The notes under the pieces: generated by a model
Database searches by the model: none
What the model saw: only the letters and a program-made list of their open reading frames with translations
What the model was told of the DNA's origin: nothing
Translations under genes and position numbers: made by a program
Shown here: in pieces, positions 12,701 through 24,699 of the stretch
Numbering within the stretch: position 1 is the stretch's first letter
Layout: every line of letters begins with the position of its first letter
Source: Paraescarpia echinospica
Taxonomy: Eukaryota > Annelida > Polychaeta > Sabellida > Siboglinidae
NCBI GenBank assembly: GCA_020002185.1
Contig: CM034539.1
Span: 4,412,031 to 4,476,030 of the forward strand
Direction: 5' to 3'
Length of the DNA: 64,000 nt

Positions 12701-13476
12701 TCACCTGAAATGTGTATCTACCAGGACATTTTGAACTGGGAAAAATGTGGTCCTGCATATAGGCATGCTTTATAGTGGCATAGAAAAAACAAACAATACG
12801 GTTGCAACTTCAGGCAAAGCCTTTTGAAATGTTGGTTCCCCCAACATCCCTATCCCACAAGGCAATAGGGGTTTAGTCTGAGACCTGTCTGCCTGTCTTC
12901 AAGACTGGTAGATGACTGGCCAAGGCGAGTAATTACAAATGATAACACTGGTGGAATTTAGAGTGGGCCAGCTGGACACTAGATTAACTAATACTTCCTC
13001 CAAGTCTAGGGGCCCACATTAATGGGTATCACTGGCACAGCTGGTAGTGAAACAAATCAGTTGGGTCAGTATTAATTAAATAAATGGCTCAAATGACACT
13101 GGCTTGTCATTGAAAAAGCTAAACTGGCCATTGATGGCTGTGATTGACTTCCCGAAGCCACTCATGTGCTAAAAGGCACACATTTGTGTCATTCAAGATT
13201 GGCAAAACATTATTTCTGGCTAAGGGGGTCACCTGGGTGAAATATAAAGTCTCAATTTAGGAACCACCCTAATGGACCGGTTAATATTGGCCAGTTAATA
13301 TTTTTACAAAACATCAGCCTCATACTAATACATGCAAAACAAACAGAGATCAAATGTGGGCATCATAAAAACAAACAGACACAGTCCCACACTACGATTT
13401 TAGATATAGATTGGACAAAGATTGAGGGTTCAGGTGTGGGGTGTGAACTGTTTTGTCTTACACCTACATGACAGGT
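12669..13476. repeat. ~810-bp interspersed duplicate, copy 2
   Basis: Partner of 9352-10163. Here it abuts the short tandem repeat upstream of the exon 2 acceptor. Homology stops at acaggt on the right in both copies, after which the two flanks differ, which marks an element or duplication edge. Confidence 0.85.
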
Positions 13477-15840
13477 GAATGAGCAGTGTTGTTCCCTGTA
13501 ATCCTTCCCCTGGCTCTAGCCACACACCTGGCCTGCCTTCCACACTCATTAATCCCTCATTGCCCTCCTTTCTCTGACAGTGGGAGGCACACCTCCCTCC
13601 CCTCTCTCCTTCACCTCAGTCTGCAGTTCACATGAAAACAGCTGTCAACAGCCCTTCCTCAGTGAGGGATGAAACCACCACTGCTGTAGGGAATCAGGCC
13701 CTCACCGAGTCACCCGTCATGTGGACGGGTAATATTCAAAAATTGCGTTTTTGGACGGTTTCAAATTGATTGTGGATGGGTCCGTCCATGTCTTTTTTTG
13801 CGTGAGTCTGCCCGTCCATGCCATTTTTACGACATCATTGATACTGCTGCGAAGCCAGTTACAAAATCTATGAAGACTGGTTTTGAAAATCGCCTACCCG
13901 GATCACCTGGCCTGCTCCCCGACACACGCCAGAAACCAATTAAGCCAGGCCTCCACATGCTAGGATAATTGTCACCTACTCGCCAGCGGCGTCTTGCTAG
14001 GATAATTGTTACCTACCCGCTAGGTTTATTGGCGATATTTTGAAACAAACATGATTACTATGCAACGGTATTCGTTTATTTTTGTGAATTTGTGACGATT
14101 TTTCAAACGCGCATGGCAAATCGTTACGAGTGTAATGGCACCGGTGCTACCAGTTGAATTATTTCAAATGTCCACGTCAATATATCAACAAAATACATGA
14201 TAGTATTAGTGGATCAAGTTATTATACTAGTTCAGACAGTTACAGACTTTGGGGGCTGTTTTGAAGTGGATATTATGCAAGTTGCTGGCGAGTAGTCACC
14301 GGACATCGCTGTCTTGCACCCAGACTTGGGCCGATTTGGCCGGTCTACTCGGTCCGCCAGCGAAGGATACGATGCATTCAGAGTTCAAATACAACATGTT
14401 GACCTGATGACATATATGTGTGTAATTAGGAACTATAGGTATTACTTACTTTATTGATATGTAAGGAAATTGATAATAGACATGTCATGTTATCGGACAG
14501 GTGCGCCATGGCGCGCAACGATAGGCCTACGAGGTCTATTGCCGTATTAGTTGTATTTGAATGTTCTACGAAAAATACAATAAAATGAAAAGTTCTGAAT
14601 ATATTTGAGTCAAGTTTTCATTATCATGCATCTGAAATGTATAGCTACATTTGCCACACTGCATGCATGAACATACAACCGCTCAATAATTATTTTGTCA
14701 CTGGGCAAACTTGGGTTTCTACTTTACCCTCGTTCTGACGTTCATGAAGAATAGTAATAAATTTTACATGGGTCTACCTAAAAAATCATATAAATAAAAC
14801 TTCTGAGTATATTTGATTAATTTTTTCTGTACTCATTAGCTTATATACATGGCTACATTTCTCTAATTGGACATTGACACATACAACCACTCGGAAATTA
14901 GCTACTAGTAGGGTGACACAAATAGTTTGTTGCATTTATTTTACATAAATTTTAAACAGTTATATCTTCAAGATTATTTGATATTATGCAAATATTATCA
15001 TTGCATAATAATAAAGGGTCTTTTTGCCAACAAAATGATAGCTCAATCATATTTTTGCGATACGTATTAGTGAAGTTGTGATTTTTTAAAAGCACCCCTA
15101 CAAATAGCTCCAAATTGTGTACACCGGGGAAGTTTACTATTACCTGTAGGGTTAAAATGAAACAGCATCAGTGATTAGAACATTCATAATTCTTAATATG
15201 ATTGCTTGTGTAAATTACATTTGTTAACATATATATATATATATATTAAGCACTGCTGCATGAGAAACAACCAGACATTTATGTTATTGTGTTACAGGAA
15301 TTATTTTATTATCTAAATTTATTATGTACGGTTGTTATTGTGTTATAAATATTTCACAAATAAATGTTGTTAGAAAAGTTAACATCACAGTAAAACAGTA
15401 TTATTTAGATGCAGAGATCATAACATTATGATATTGTAGATATTTCACAGAATGTATTATTTTTCAAAGTTAACTTTGAAATAAAATGTTACTTTTCTGA
15501 ACAGAAATGTACTTCTGTTTTCACTTTTAAACAGAAAATGCATCATTTGACACGAAAATTGCTACTTACATTTCTGATCACACGAGATGTGCATTCAGCC
15601 ATGTTCTCTGCCTTGCCTTCATAAATGGTAATAGTGCTTTTAGTTTATTTTTATATTTTATGATTGGACACACTAAGTATGATCACCAAAATTTACCATG
15701 CTAGTGTGTATATATATATATATATATACACACTCATAGATGCATATGTCCTATCGCGCATCCGATCGCGCGTTTGATCGCGTGCCCGACCGCACTGTGT
15801 AGCATGTCGGAAAAAATTTGGACTGACAAAAATCTGATCC
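13477..15840. other. ERK intron 1, unassigned sequence
   Basis: No gene or clear element. At 13710-13820 several ccgtccat/gacggg motifs of both orientations sit close together and may be subterminal repeats of an unrecognised transposon. Simple TA runs occur at 15226-15247. At 15700-15733 a TA run is bracketed by gtgtgta and tacacac, making a perfect palindrome. Confidence 0.5.
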
Positions 15841-15844
15841 TGGG

Positions 15845-16235
15845 TGAGGCCCTGAGGGGATGATACCCAGTGCCATGGGGGATGATAATCACACTGACCT
15901 GGGGGGATGAAACTCGCACTGACCTGGGGGGATGATACCCACACTGACCTGGGGGATGATACCCATACTGACCTGGGGGATAATACTCGCACTGACCTGA
16001 GGGGATGATACCCACACAGACCTGGGGGGATGATACCCACACTGAGCTGGGGGATGAGACCCACACTGACCTGGGGGATGAGACCCACACTGACCTGGGA
16101 ATGAGACCCACACAGATCTAGGGGGATGATACCCACACTGACCTGGGAATGAGACCCACACTGATCTAGGGAGATGATACCAACACTTACCTGGGGGGTG
16201 ATACCCACACTAACCTGTGGGTATGATTCACACAC
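15845..16235. repeat. ~24-bp minisatellite in ERK intron 1
   Basis: About 16 units like gatgatacccacactgacct with a variable run of G. The open minus-strand frames here are repeat artefacts. Confidence 0.9.
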
Positions 16236-16799
16236 TAACTACCTCATGGTAACATGACAGCAGAATTTCCACCAGCAGTGTAAAATTGCGTACCCAAAAA
16301 TAATTCTAAGGCACAGATACGTGCTCAAAATAAATTGTTTTTAATGGTGAAGAATGAGCCCATGCCAACACGTTTATGTTAGCTATTCTGTGATTGGCTA
16401 AATGTGGTATTCACTGCGGGATTGAAGCCTTCACCTCAGGATAGAATATGGCATATCAGTATATTGGTAGGTCTGGTGTCAACAATACAGCGTGCTGTCA
16501 TGGCTGTACATTTTTCGCAATGTTTTCGAGTATTAATTGTTTCTTGGTGAAGAAAAATAACACAAATTACCTTGCTGCATCATGAATCGGACCATTTATT
16601 CTAAAATGTGAAGGCAAGTTTACAATTTTCCTGCTGACTGTTACATTTGGCATACATTCTCCTACAAAACATGGAAATGATCACCATGAGTCAGGCAGGA
16701 TTTCTGATTCCAAATGACAGGAAATTACTTCTCCAAGCATCTAGAAATCCTATTTTTCTGGGGGAGGGCACCCAGACTCCCCGCCTGTTCATACAACTC

Positions 16800-17391
16800 T
16801 CTTTATTGATAGTCACTTGTCAGACAGGTGCTCGAGCTTATTCTCAAAGCGCACTTCCCCCATTGCCGTATTCACATCCTCCCAGATGTGATCAAGTCGC
16901 TGCTGATGGCCATCCACTGTGGTGACAGCATTGTCTTCTAGAAGCTGGAGGTCTTCAAATTAATCTTATTCAGTCGTTTTCGTCCTCTTACACTTGAACC
17001 GCTTAGCGATCTCACTTTCTGAGAACATTTGGCAGGCCAGGTTGGTAAAACGGTCCGCCAAAAGTGCGGGCAGGTTGTGCTCGACCACAAAGAACGAAAA
17101 CAATACCTCCGCTTTTGTGGTCGAGTTGACAGAGTCCGTAGACTTGGGCTTGAAAAAGCTGGTTACTTGCGAACACTTCAATTGTCGCTCGTGTGTCTTG
17201 GATTTAATGTGCTCGCACACATCGTACACGCCGGAGGGGTCCACTTTAATATCTCGACAACAGACAGTACACCATGCGTGGTTGCTCCCTAACTTGCTTT
17301 CACTGATGATGCCTTTAAACAGGCCATTCCAACTGGACTGACACGTCCCGGCATACTGCTTCTGTTTTCGCTTCTTCGCCAGAGTTTCCAT
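16800..17391 (-). pseudogene. hAT transposase relic (N-terminus plus C-terminal scrap)
   Basis: A 141-codon minus-strand frame (16966-17391) starts METLAKKRKQKQYAG and has a BED-like zinc finger, WCTVCC then HIKSKTH, followed by a segment ending EIAKRFKCKRTKTT before a stop. This layout is typical of hAT-family proteins just before their catalytic domain. Downstream, in another frame (about 16815-16955), is an acidic tail ending KLEHLSDK, with AATAAA on the minus strand at about 16801. The whole catalytic core is missing, so this looks like an internal-deletion derivative. Family assignment is by pattern only. Confidence 0.6.
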
Positions 17392-17699
17392 CTTCGTCGA
17401 AATTTACATGCGGTATGAATTTTCGCCAGTTGGTTTGCTGCGCTCAAAAGGTATCTGCAGTGTGCAATCTGGGATATATTCTTCGCATCTCGCGAGACTT
17501 CGATTAGCACACTGAACTCCGCTAAAATGCTCGGGACAAATGTTCGTTTCTCGATTCAGGAAGGATCGTTTAGTTAGACGATAACGAGTCAGATAAAAAT
17601 AATAAAACAATTAAATACATGAAAACGCGTGTTACCCATTAAGCATTAAGAATTTGTCCTGTGCCCATAAGACAGTCAAATCTGATGTGTAAGAGTTGG

Positions 17700-17825
17700 T
17701 ATGTATGGTTACACACCATCGAGTCACTTAAGTGACACACAATTAGGTCACTGAGGTGACACACTATCAGATCACTGAGGTGACACGATTAGGTCACTTA
17801 AGTAACATGCAATCAGGTCGCTAAA
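17700..17825. repeat. Short palindromic tandem repeat
   Basis: Four units of about 33 bases built on gtcacttaagtgac, itself a perfect 14-base palindrome, alternating with gtcactgaggtgac. Confidence 0.7.
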
Positions 17826-18089
17826 TATTTTTTGATATCAACTGTTTTAATTTCCTCAAAATGTATTAATTGGACACAGACTAACCCACTTAACATTAAT
17901 ATTATAAACTTATCATGAGACTCAAACTTACGTCATGTGATATGATGTCGTGCAAAACTGTTTTAATCTCTGTATATAATAACAGTTATACAGAGAAGCT
18001 TCAAGCTTTGATACATGCCAAAATTCATAGATCTATCTAAACTTATGAATTGTTACCCAAAAATACATTTCTGCATTATTGGTGAGAAT

Positions 18090-19527
18090 CACCGACATGT
18101 TTTGTCATGTAACGTGGCATGTAACGAAGTAAAACCACTTTGTTACTGTTCTTGAGTAGTTTGTTCAAGTAACGGAGAGTAACAAAGTTCTATTTATATT
18201 AACTACTTCTACTTGTAACAAAGTACTTTGATCTAAGGTAACGCTACTTTTTACTTCGTTACTTTAATTTACTTTGCGATATATTTTCGTTACATTTTTT
18301 ATGAAGTACGTCGACCTGTTGGTCCATCAACATTTCATTAAACGTATTTAATTACAAGAAATGAGAGCTATGGTAAACTATGTGAATGCGGTAATAATTG
18401 TCACTTGTTTTGTGTGACTATGGTCAAGTCATTAGGAACAGTAAATGAGCCATTCTTTGTTTTGCACAGACATCAATCGAATCGTTTCCCTTCTGCCAGT
18501 TGTGGCTTCAACGAATAGTCACCTACAGCAGGTTCGCCTGGATTCAGTGACTTGTAAAGTGCAATTGAAATTCACACATAGGCTATGCCTTGCATAATAA
18601 TGGAATTGATATGTTTAATGCATCATAGTAGGGAAGATCAGCTAACATTGCACAAATATTTTCATTTTGCTGCGATAAACACAAATTTGCTTGGTGCGTC
18701 AAAATATGAATTCGTCAACCGCATACGAAACGGCCAATTGAACACTGTATTATTCAGCATGGTAAATTTGCATTCTAAATCGGGGCTTTGGTTTTGATTG
18801 AAAAACGATGTTAAGCCAGCTATGAGCGTTATTATATATATTATAGTTTCTCAATCTTTAGTCAACCTTAGCACTGCATTTGTCAACTCATTTGCGTGTT
18901 CGGCTGCTGATGTCTTATTACGTCATCGGTACCATATCATTGTTCAGTTCACCGTGGCCTGTTAAGCCGTGATCTATTTTAAAACTGTACAACATAAATG
19001 AATTTTATTTAGTTTATCATTTAACAGTGTATGTATGGCATTTAAACATAACATTGGCTGGCATCTTAATAAGCTTCATGAACCACGTATATAATTATAT
19101 ATATAGATAACGCGGCCTGCACAGTGACTGGCTTCGACCTGGGCTTCGACGGCGTTCTTGGTCAGTTGGTGTAGATACTGAAACACATTTCTGTGCCCCA
19201 CTGTCGAATTTGCGAAAACATAAAATACAGTTTTGTATAGAACATTATTCATATACATAACTCATAGCCTATGTGTGAATGAGTTAAACAGTCATTATTT
19301 TCACTCTGTCTTCATTTTTGTTCGTCGATGCAGTAATTATTGTTGGTTACTTGCCTAACAAAACATCTTTCCATTCTACTTTGATTTGAAGTACTTTTGG
19401 AAAGTAGTTTTACTTTTTACTCAAGTAGGTTTTTAGAAGCTACTTTTACTTCTATTCAAGTAGTTCCAAGGTTTAATTACTTTTACTTCTACTCAAGTAT
19501 AAAATTCAAGTAATTCAGTCACCCCTG
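18090..19527. mobile_element. Non-autonomous hAT-like element
   Basis: The right end, read inward from 19527, is caggggtgactgaattactt, followed by repeated tacttgagtagaagtaaaag motifs. The left part (18100-18290) carries related gtaac/acttcgttac motifs in the opposite sense. Short terminal caggggtg and such subterminal repeats are typical of hAT elements. No transposase frame is present. The left end is not fixed. Confidence 0.5.
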
Positions 19528-19649
19528 CATACATTATACTGACATAGAACTAGTCTTGCCAATGGTCTGATTGGATAGTTACTACGGGGCATGACAGATG
19601 GTATAAATTAAACTGGCAATCATTGTATTCAGTTAACAAAATGCCCATC

Positions 19650-19855
19650 CTACAGATGGTGCTACAAATTGATGGCGCTACACACACACTAATGCATGCA
19701 CGGAGAAGATGGGTTTCTCCAGATGGTGCTACAAATTGATTGCGCTACACACACACGAATGGACGCACGGAGAAGATGGGTTTCTCCAGAAGGTGCTACA
19801 AATTGATGGCACTACACACACACGAATGGACGCTTGGAGAAGATGGGCTTCAAGA
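19650..19855. repeat. ~67-bp tandem repeat, three copies
   Basis: Three units with agatggtgctacaaattgat, then ggcgctacacacacac and a ggagaagatgggtttctcc end. It lies in ERK intron 1 just left of the hAT transposon. Confidence 0.85.
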
Positions 19856-20478
19856 GTATTCATAAATGACACTTGTTGTGATGTAACTCATCCTCAACGG
19901 ATCGGCAGTCTCCGATCAATTCGTCAAAATATTTCTAACATTAAGAACAACTGATTTACATCTGTCTAACATTCAGTATGAACCCTAAAACCAATAAAAC
20001 CTCTTAAACAACAGCCAAGTCTTAATAATATACAAATAAGGCGTTAATTTTCTTCCATGGGGTTGTAGATTATCCTCCGAACATTTGGCATCTAAGATGC
20101 ACACAAGGGGTAGAACTACCCACTAGTCCGCTAGTCCGTACACTAGTAAAGATTACGGCTGTCTATTAAAAATCAGCGTGTTGCGTGGCGCCACCAACCG
20201 TACAATTGACAAAGTAAATCTTCACCTAATGTGAATCGACAGTGAAACGGTACTTTTGATTGGTTGTTGTGTGACATAGAAATCTGAAACGACCGTTTTG
20301 TTTGGCTTAGCATATCATGTAGAGGGGTACCGGCTAATGAGCGCAATTGGCGTCCATTTTCGCGTCTATTTTCTAATCTATTTTCAAATGCGCGGATTTC
20401 GAATACGGTTCACATCTTCAGTTCTACATCAATTATTTTGTTAATTCATTACTAATTATTTTGTTACGTTTACGCACG

Positions 20479-20879
20479 ATGCATCGTTATTTAACTGGGG
20501 TTGCAAAACCAGAAGTTAAACGCAAGGTGGAAAAGCGAGAACGGGACACGCTGTACGACCAGCAGAAACGACAGCGTGGCTATTAGAAGGTTTGGGAACG
20601 AGACCACACTTGGCTGTCCTACGATGACAACAACGATTTGATGTTTTGCAAAGTGTGCAGGACACACAACGTAACTGGTGTCCGTGGCAAGAATGCGTTC
20701 TTGACTGGCACGGACAACTTTCGTCCAGACTCGCTACGCGCACACAGTACAAGCGAGGCGCACACACGAGCTGTCTTCCGGCAAACTGCGTTCGAAGCCC
20801 GTCCCGGCACTGCACCTGCCCACCGAGCCATCCAAGCGCTGAACACGGCCACCATGGACCGTCTGACGCATTTGTTTAG
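20479..20879 (+). pseudogene. hAT transposase, first exon (zinc finger), one in-frame stop
   Basis: From ATG at 20479 the frame is open except for a TAG at 20584, then reads MFCKVCRTHNV, KNAFLTGTDNFR and LRAHSTSEAH. Cys-x2-Cys followed by His-x5-His is the N-terminal zinc finger found on hAT-family proteins of the ZNF862/KIAA1586 type. The exon ends TTTAG|gtaatt and joins in phase to the exon at 21359, giving F-R-T-C-H. The stop makes this copy non-functional unless read through. Confidence 0.8.
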
Positions 20880-21358
20880 GTAATTATGTTACCCATGTGA
20901 TATAATGTTATAAAATGTAAAAAAATATTGTGTTTGATTGTACTTTGTTAGGGTTAGCACTATATGGTTTAAATTATTATCCCTCATTTCTCTGTTATCT
21001 CTCATTTCAAGCGTGCCGTGCAGTAAACAATGCCATGGGAAATTATTAATTTGCATTTGATGTAGATCTGTGTTATAACTTGCCTGGATCTTCGGGTTCA
21101 AAAGTAATACTATTTAGTGTTGTATTTCCCGCCTTTATGCATCATATTTTTGGTTTTGAGAACGTGGCTTGTCTTGTGATTTTTGTGCTTTTATTAAAAT
21201 TTAAACCTGCCCATCTTCAAATCTTCGTCAAGTTTTGTTTTGAAAGCGAGGATGTTTTTAGTATTCACTGTTTGCTGAGGAAGGTTGTTATGTTGTGACT
21301 ATACTCAGTATTTACTTAATACTATGATATTTAATATTTCCTGCATTGGATGTTTCAG

Positions 21359-23060
21359 GACTTGTCACGCGATAGCAAAGCACCGGCGTCCGTTCACAGA
21401 TTATGTGTGGCAGTGTACCCTGGACGCACAGAAGGGCCTTGATGTGGGGAACACTTATCGGAATGACAAGGCATGCAAGCAGTTCGTGCGTGCCATCGCT
21501 GAGGTTGAGCGCCGTCACCTCGCACAGCACCTGGAGAGTGCTCACTTTCTCGCCCTCATCAGTGACGGTACGACAGATGCGTCCATCACGGAAGCGGAGA
21601 TAGTGTACGTGAGGTATGCGTGAATGGTCGTCTCTACTGCCTTCGCTGGTATTGAGAACGTCGGCAAGGCAGATGCTCCGTCAATCAAGCGGGCAATTGA
21701 CGGTGTCGTGGAGCGCTACCTCCACATCCCGAAAGAGACACTCATGAAGAAGCTTGTCGGATTCGGCAGTGATGGCGCCGCTGTTATGACCGGATCAGCC
21801 AACGGTGTCGCCACGCTCTTCCGAAATGAGCAGCCGTGTCTGCAAGCAATCCACTGCTATGCGCATCGCCTGGAACTTGCATATAAGGACGCATTGTGTC
21901 GGTTGCCCATGTACACAAAGTTGAGCGGTCTCCTCCTGAGCCTCTACTTGTTCTACCATCACTCGCCACTGAACCGTAGCAACTTGAAGGCAGCATTCGA
22001 CACATTGTCTCTGCCATGTGCCCTTCCACCACGTGTCGGTGGCACTCGCTGGTTGCCACATCTGCTGAAGGCACTGCAGGCCCTTGTGAAGGGATATCCA
22101 GCATATGTCCTGCATCTGACGCAGATGCAAGTGCCCGGGGGCTCCGGAGATGCCAAGGCAAAGGCCATTGGCTTCTTGGCGACACTGCACCGACGAGACA
22201 TCATCGAGATGGCACACTTCCTTCTCGATGTGCTGTTTGTTCTGAGCAAGCTGTCGCTGGTGGCTCAGACAGTGACTGCGACAGTTGCTGATGTACATGC
22301 CACGCTGACATCCGTTGTGGCCACCCTTGTGATGTACAAGACGACCACAACTGCCAAGGAGCGTGCCCTGGCGCGCATGGAAGACTTCCATGGTGAGACA
22401 CTCACAGGTGCTGTCTTCGCCAAGCAGACCCGACTGCAGATCTTGGGCAACCTGGTCAGCTGTCTGGAGGGTCGCTTCGTTGACAGCAATTCGGACGTTG
22501 TGCGTGCATCATCAATCGTTAGCTTCAAGCTGTGGCCTGAAGCTGCAGGTGACTATGGAAATGACGCTGTGGCCACACTCAACAACCATTTTGGCCCTGT
22601 GCTTCGCGACGCTGGCATCGATACTGCTAGTGTGGAGACGGAGTGGACACTTCTGAAGATGATCCTGTATGAACAGTCCCCAGACGTGCGACAGCTGACA
22701 TGGTCTAGTGTCAATGCAGCCCACCAGGCAGAGTATGGAAACATACTTGGGCTTGTTGACGCCATTCTGACTCTGCCAGCCAGCTCGGCTGATGCGGAGA
22801 GAGGCTTCAGTCAGCTGAAGCTGACGAAGAGCAGCATCCGGTCAGTCCTGAAGGCAGATCGACTGACTGATCTGTTGACCATTCAGCTGAGTTCACCAGA
22901 CATCACTGCATTTGAACCGAAGGAGGCAATCGAGCTGTGGAGTGCTGGTGGAGCCCGGAGGCCAGACACTCAGCCGCTTAGGCCAAGGCCCGACTGTAGT
23001 AGTTACACTGACAGCAGTGACACCGACTGTGATGTCAGTAGTGCCTCCGACTCTGAGTGA
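21359..23060 (+). pseudogene. hAT transposase, main exon with catalytic core and dimerisation region
   Basis: Acceptor tttcag at 21353-21358. The frame includes LISDGTTDASITE, then an in-frame TGA at 21621, then 478 open codons. Recognisable are GFGSDGAAVMTG and CYAHRLELA of the RNase H-like core, and near the C-terminus LPASSADAERGFSQLK, the hAT C-terminal dimerisation motif, with an acidic Ser/Asp tail. Only the two stops (20584, 21621) break an otherwise intact coding region, so the insertion is fairly young. It lies in ERK intron 1. Confidence 0.88.
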
Positions 23061-23266
23061 CACTGACTGACTGACAGGCAGTGTTAACGCCAGGCCTGGA
23101 TGACACTGTGGTTTTTTGTGTTTTAAATAAAATTGTTGTGACCTAAATTTGTGCTATGTTTTTTTATTTGCAGGACTAGTAAACCTTTTGGCGGACTAGT
23201 AAACTTTTGTCTTTACTAGTCCTGCTGTCTAGTAAAATAAATGCTGAAGTTCTACCCCTGCACACT

Positions 23267-23895
23267 GTCGTGGAGGAAAATGTTAAATACAAACCTCCCC
23301 AACGACCCCAAGTACATAACATGCCTTATAAACAGATTCACAATTATAATGTTAGACACAACTGGTGTAGTATAACTGTTATATAACAATTAATAACTAC
23401 AATATTTAGTCAAACGCAATAACTAGAGTTTGCCAGTTACTAGTTGTGTTCGTGTTTGTCCATGTCCGTGTCACTGTGATTCTGTGTGTGTATGTGCGTG
23501 TGTATGTGTGTATGTCATATGTAAAGCATCGTTATGAACAAGTAAACAACAACTGTTGGATCTGATCGGGTGATTCTGCCTTCTGGCTTCCATTTTTCAC
23601 AAATTCACTAAAAATGACAACCTCTTTATGTTACGATAATCAATGTACAACATTTACCGCGGATAGTGTTGCAGTAGCATACGTCACAATGAGCCAGTGG
23701 TTTCTATCGCTTAGGACATTTGTATGTCACGGTAGTATCGAGCTTATTTATTCTAAGACTAAGACGGCGAATGTGACACCATTTTAGCCATTTGACAGGA
23801 ACCAGGTATCGCGGAGACAACAATTTGAGAGCACCTGAAATCGTGTGTTCGCAGTAATCCGCAAGCGTATCGGTAGAAAGGAAACGCGCACTTAC
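23267..23895. other. ERK intron 1, exon-proximal part
   Basis: No gene seen. A gt-rich simple tract lies at 23480-23520. The ERK donor gtaagt is at 23890-23895 on the minus strand. Confidence 0.7.
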
Positions 23896-24014
23896 ACAAC
23901 CATTCCATATGCTCCTTCGCCGATGTATGCTAAGTTTGTGTACCGTGGTCCAACTTCAAATAGCTGGCCTCGAACGAGCTCAGGATTTCCCTTCCTTTCC
24001 ACCTGCGTCGCCAT
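23896..24014 (-). CDS. ERK1/2 MAP kinase, first coding exon (start and Gly loop)
   Basis: The ATG at 24012-24014 opens [20 protein letters not shown], then [19 protein letters not shown] and two bases of a Val codon before the donor gtaagt. GEGAYGMV is the glycine-rich ATP loop. The split Val is completed by the exon at 12554, so the kinase reads MVVSAHDN across an 11.3-kb intron. The N-terminus length suits invertebrate ERK. This is the only ERK exon far from the others, which is why it is easy to miss. Confidence 0.95.
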
Positions 24015-24400
24015 TTTGAGTTGTCGTACTTCTTTCACTTGATTGGATAACCGTGGTCACGTGGGTCGTGTTCTGACGTAGCCTCCAAGGGGCCGTCCCA
24101 TTTCGCAATCCTACATTCACCAGGGAGATCATATTTATTTTCAAAACTGTTTATATCACATAACGATTTCACCCTGCTACTAGTCACGGAGTAGTGTACT
24201 CTGATTGCGTCAATCATATATTCCGAAGCCCTCTCATAGACAACGTCAACGGTCGCGACGATGAGTGGCGTAATTTATGAAATGACATTTTATATTATAG
24301 CCGGCCAACAGTGATCGACGAATTAAACGCTGTCTTCAGACTTCTACTTCAAGCGACGATGAACACTTGTTTTGGGATGACAGGCAGGCGCTCTAGTTTA
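24015..24400 (-). promoter_or_regulatory. Probable ERK 5' UTR and promoter region
   Basis: Sequence directly upstream of the ERK start codon. No TATA box was recognised. A short upstream frame (24035-24217) could be a uORF or chance. The transcription start cannot be placed from sequence. Confidence 0.35.
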
Positions 24401-24404
24401 GACG

Positions 24405-24620
24405 CTGCAAGCATAGAGCTAGGCAGGTGCATAAGGCAGGCGTAGCAGGCACGCGCAGCTATGCAAGGGTAGAGTTAGGCAGGCGCAGCTAGGCAGATGC
24501 AGCAAGCAGGCGCAGCTAGGCAGGCGCAGCAAGCAGGCGCAGCTAGGCAGGCGCAGCCGCGCAAGCAAGCAAGCAGGCAGACAGACAGACAGATACAGTA
24601 GGTATGCAGGCGCCGGCAGC
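24405..24620. repeat. aggcaggcgcag simple repeat
   Basis: Irregular tandem repeats of aggcaggcgcagct, grading into agacagacag. The low-complexity Ala/Cys/Leu frame on the minus strand is an artefact. Confidence 0.85.
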
Positions 24621-24699
24621 GATAGACAGACAGACAGAGTATTTAAACTATACAACTTAGGGAGGGGACAAACGTTTTTTGGCAAATTTATAAATAAGT

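Larger units (their letters stand above)
20106..23258 (+). mobile_element. hAT transposon with TIRs and 8-bp target duplication
   Basis: Ends read aggggtagaact on the left and agttctacccc on the right, an inverted pair. Flanks are tgcacaca (20098-20105) and tgcacact (23259-23266), a candidate 8-bp target duplication with seven matches. Multiple actagt motifs lie inside each end (20120-20150; 23170-23235), as hAT transposases require. It carries one transposase gene on the plus strand, opposite to ERK, with AATAAA near 23126. Confidence 0.85.
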
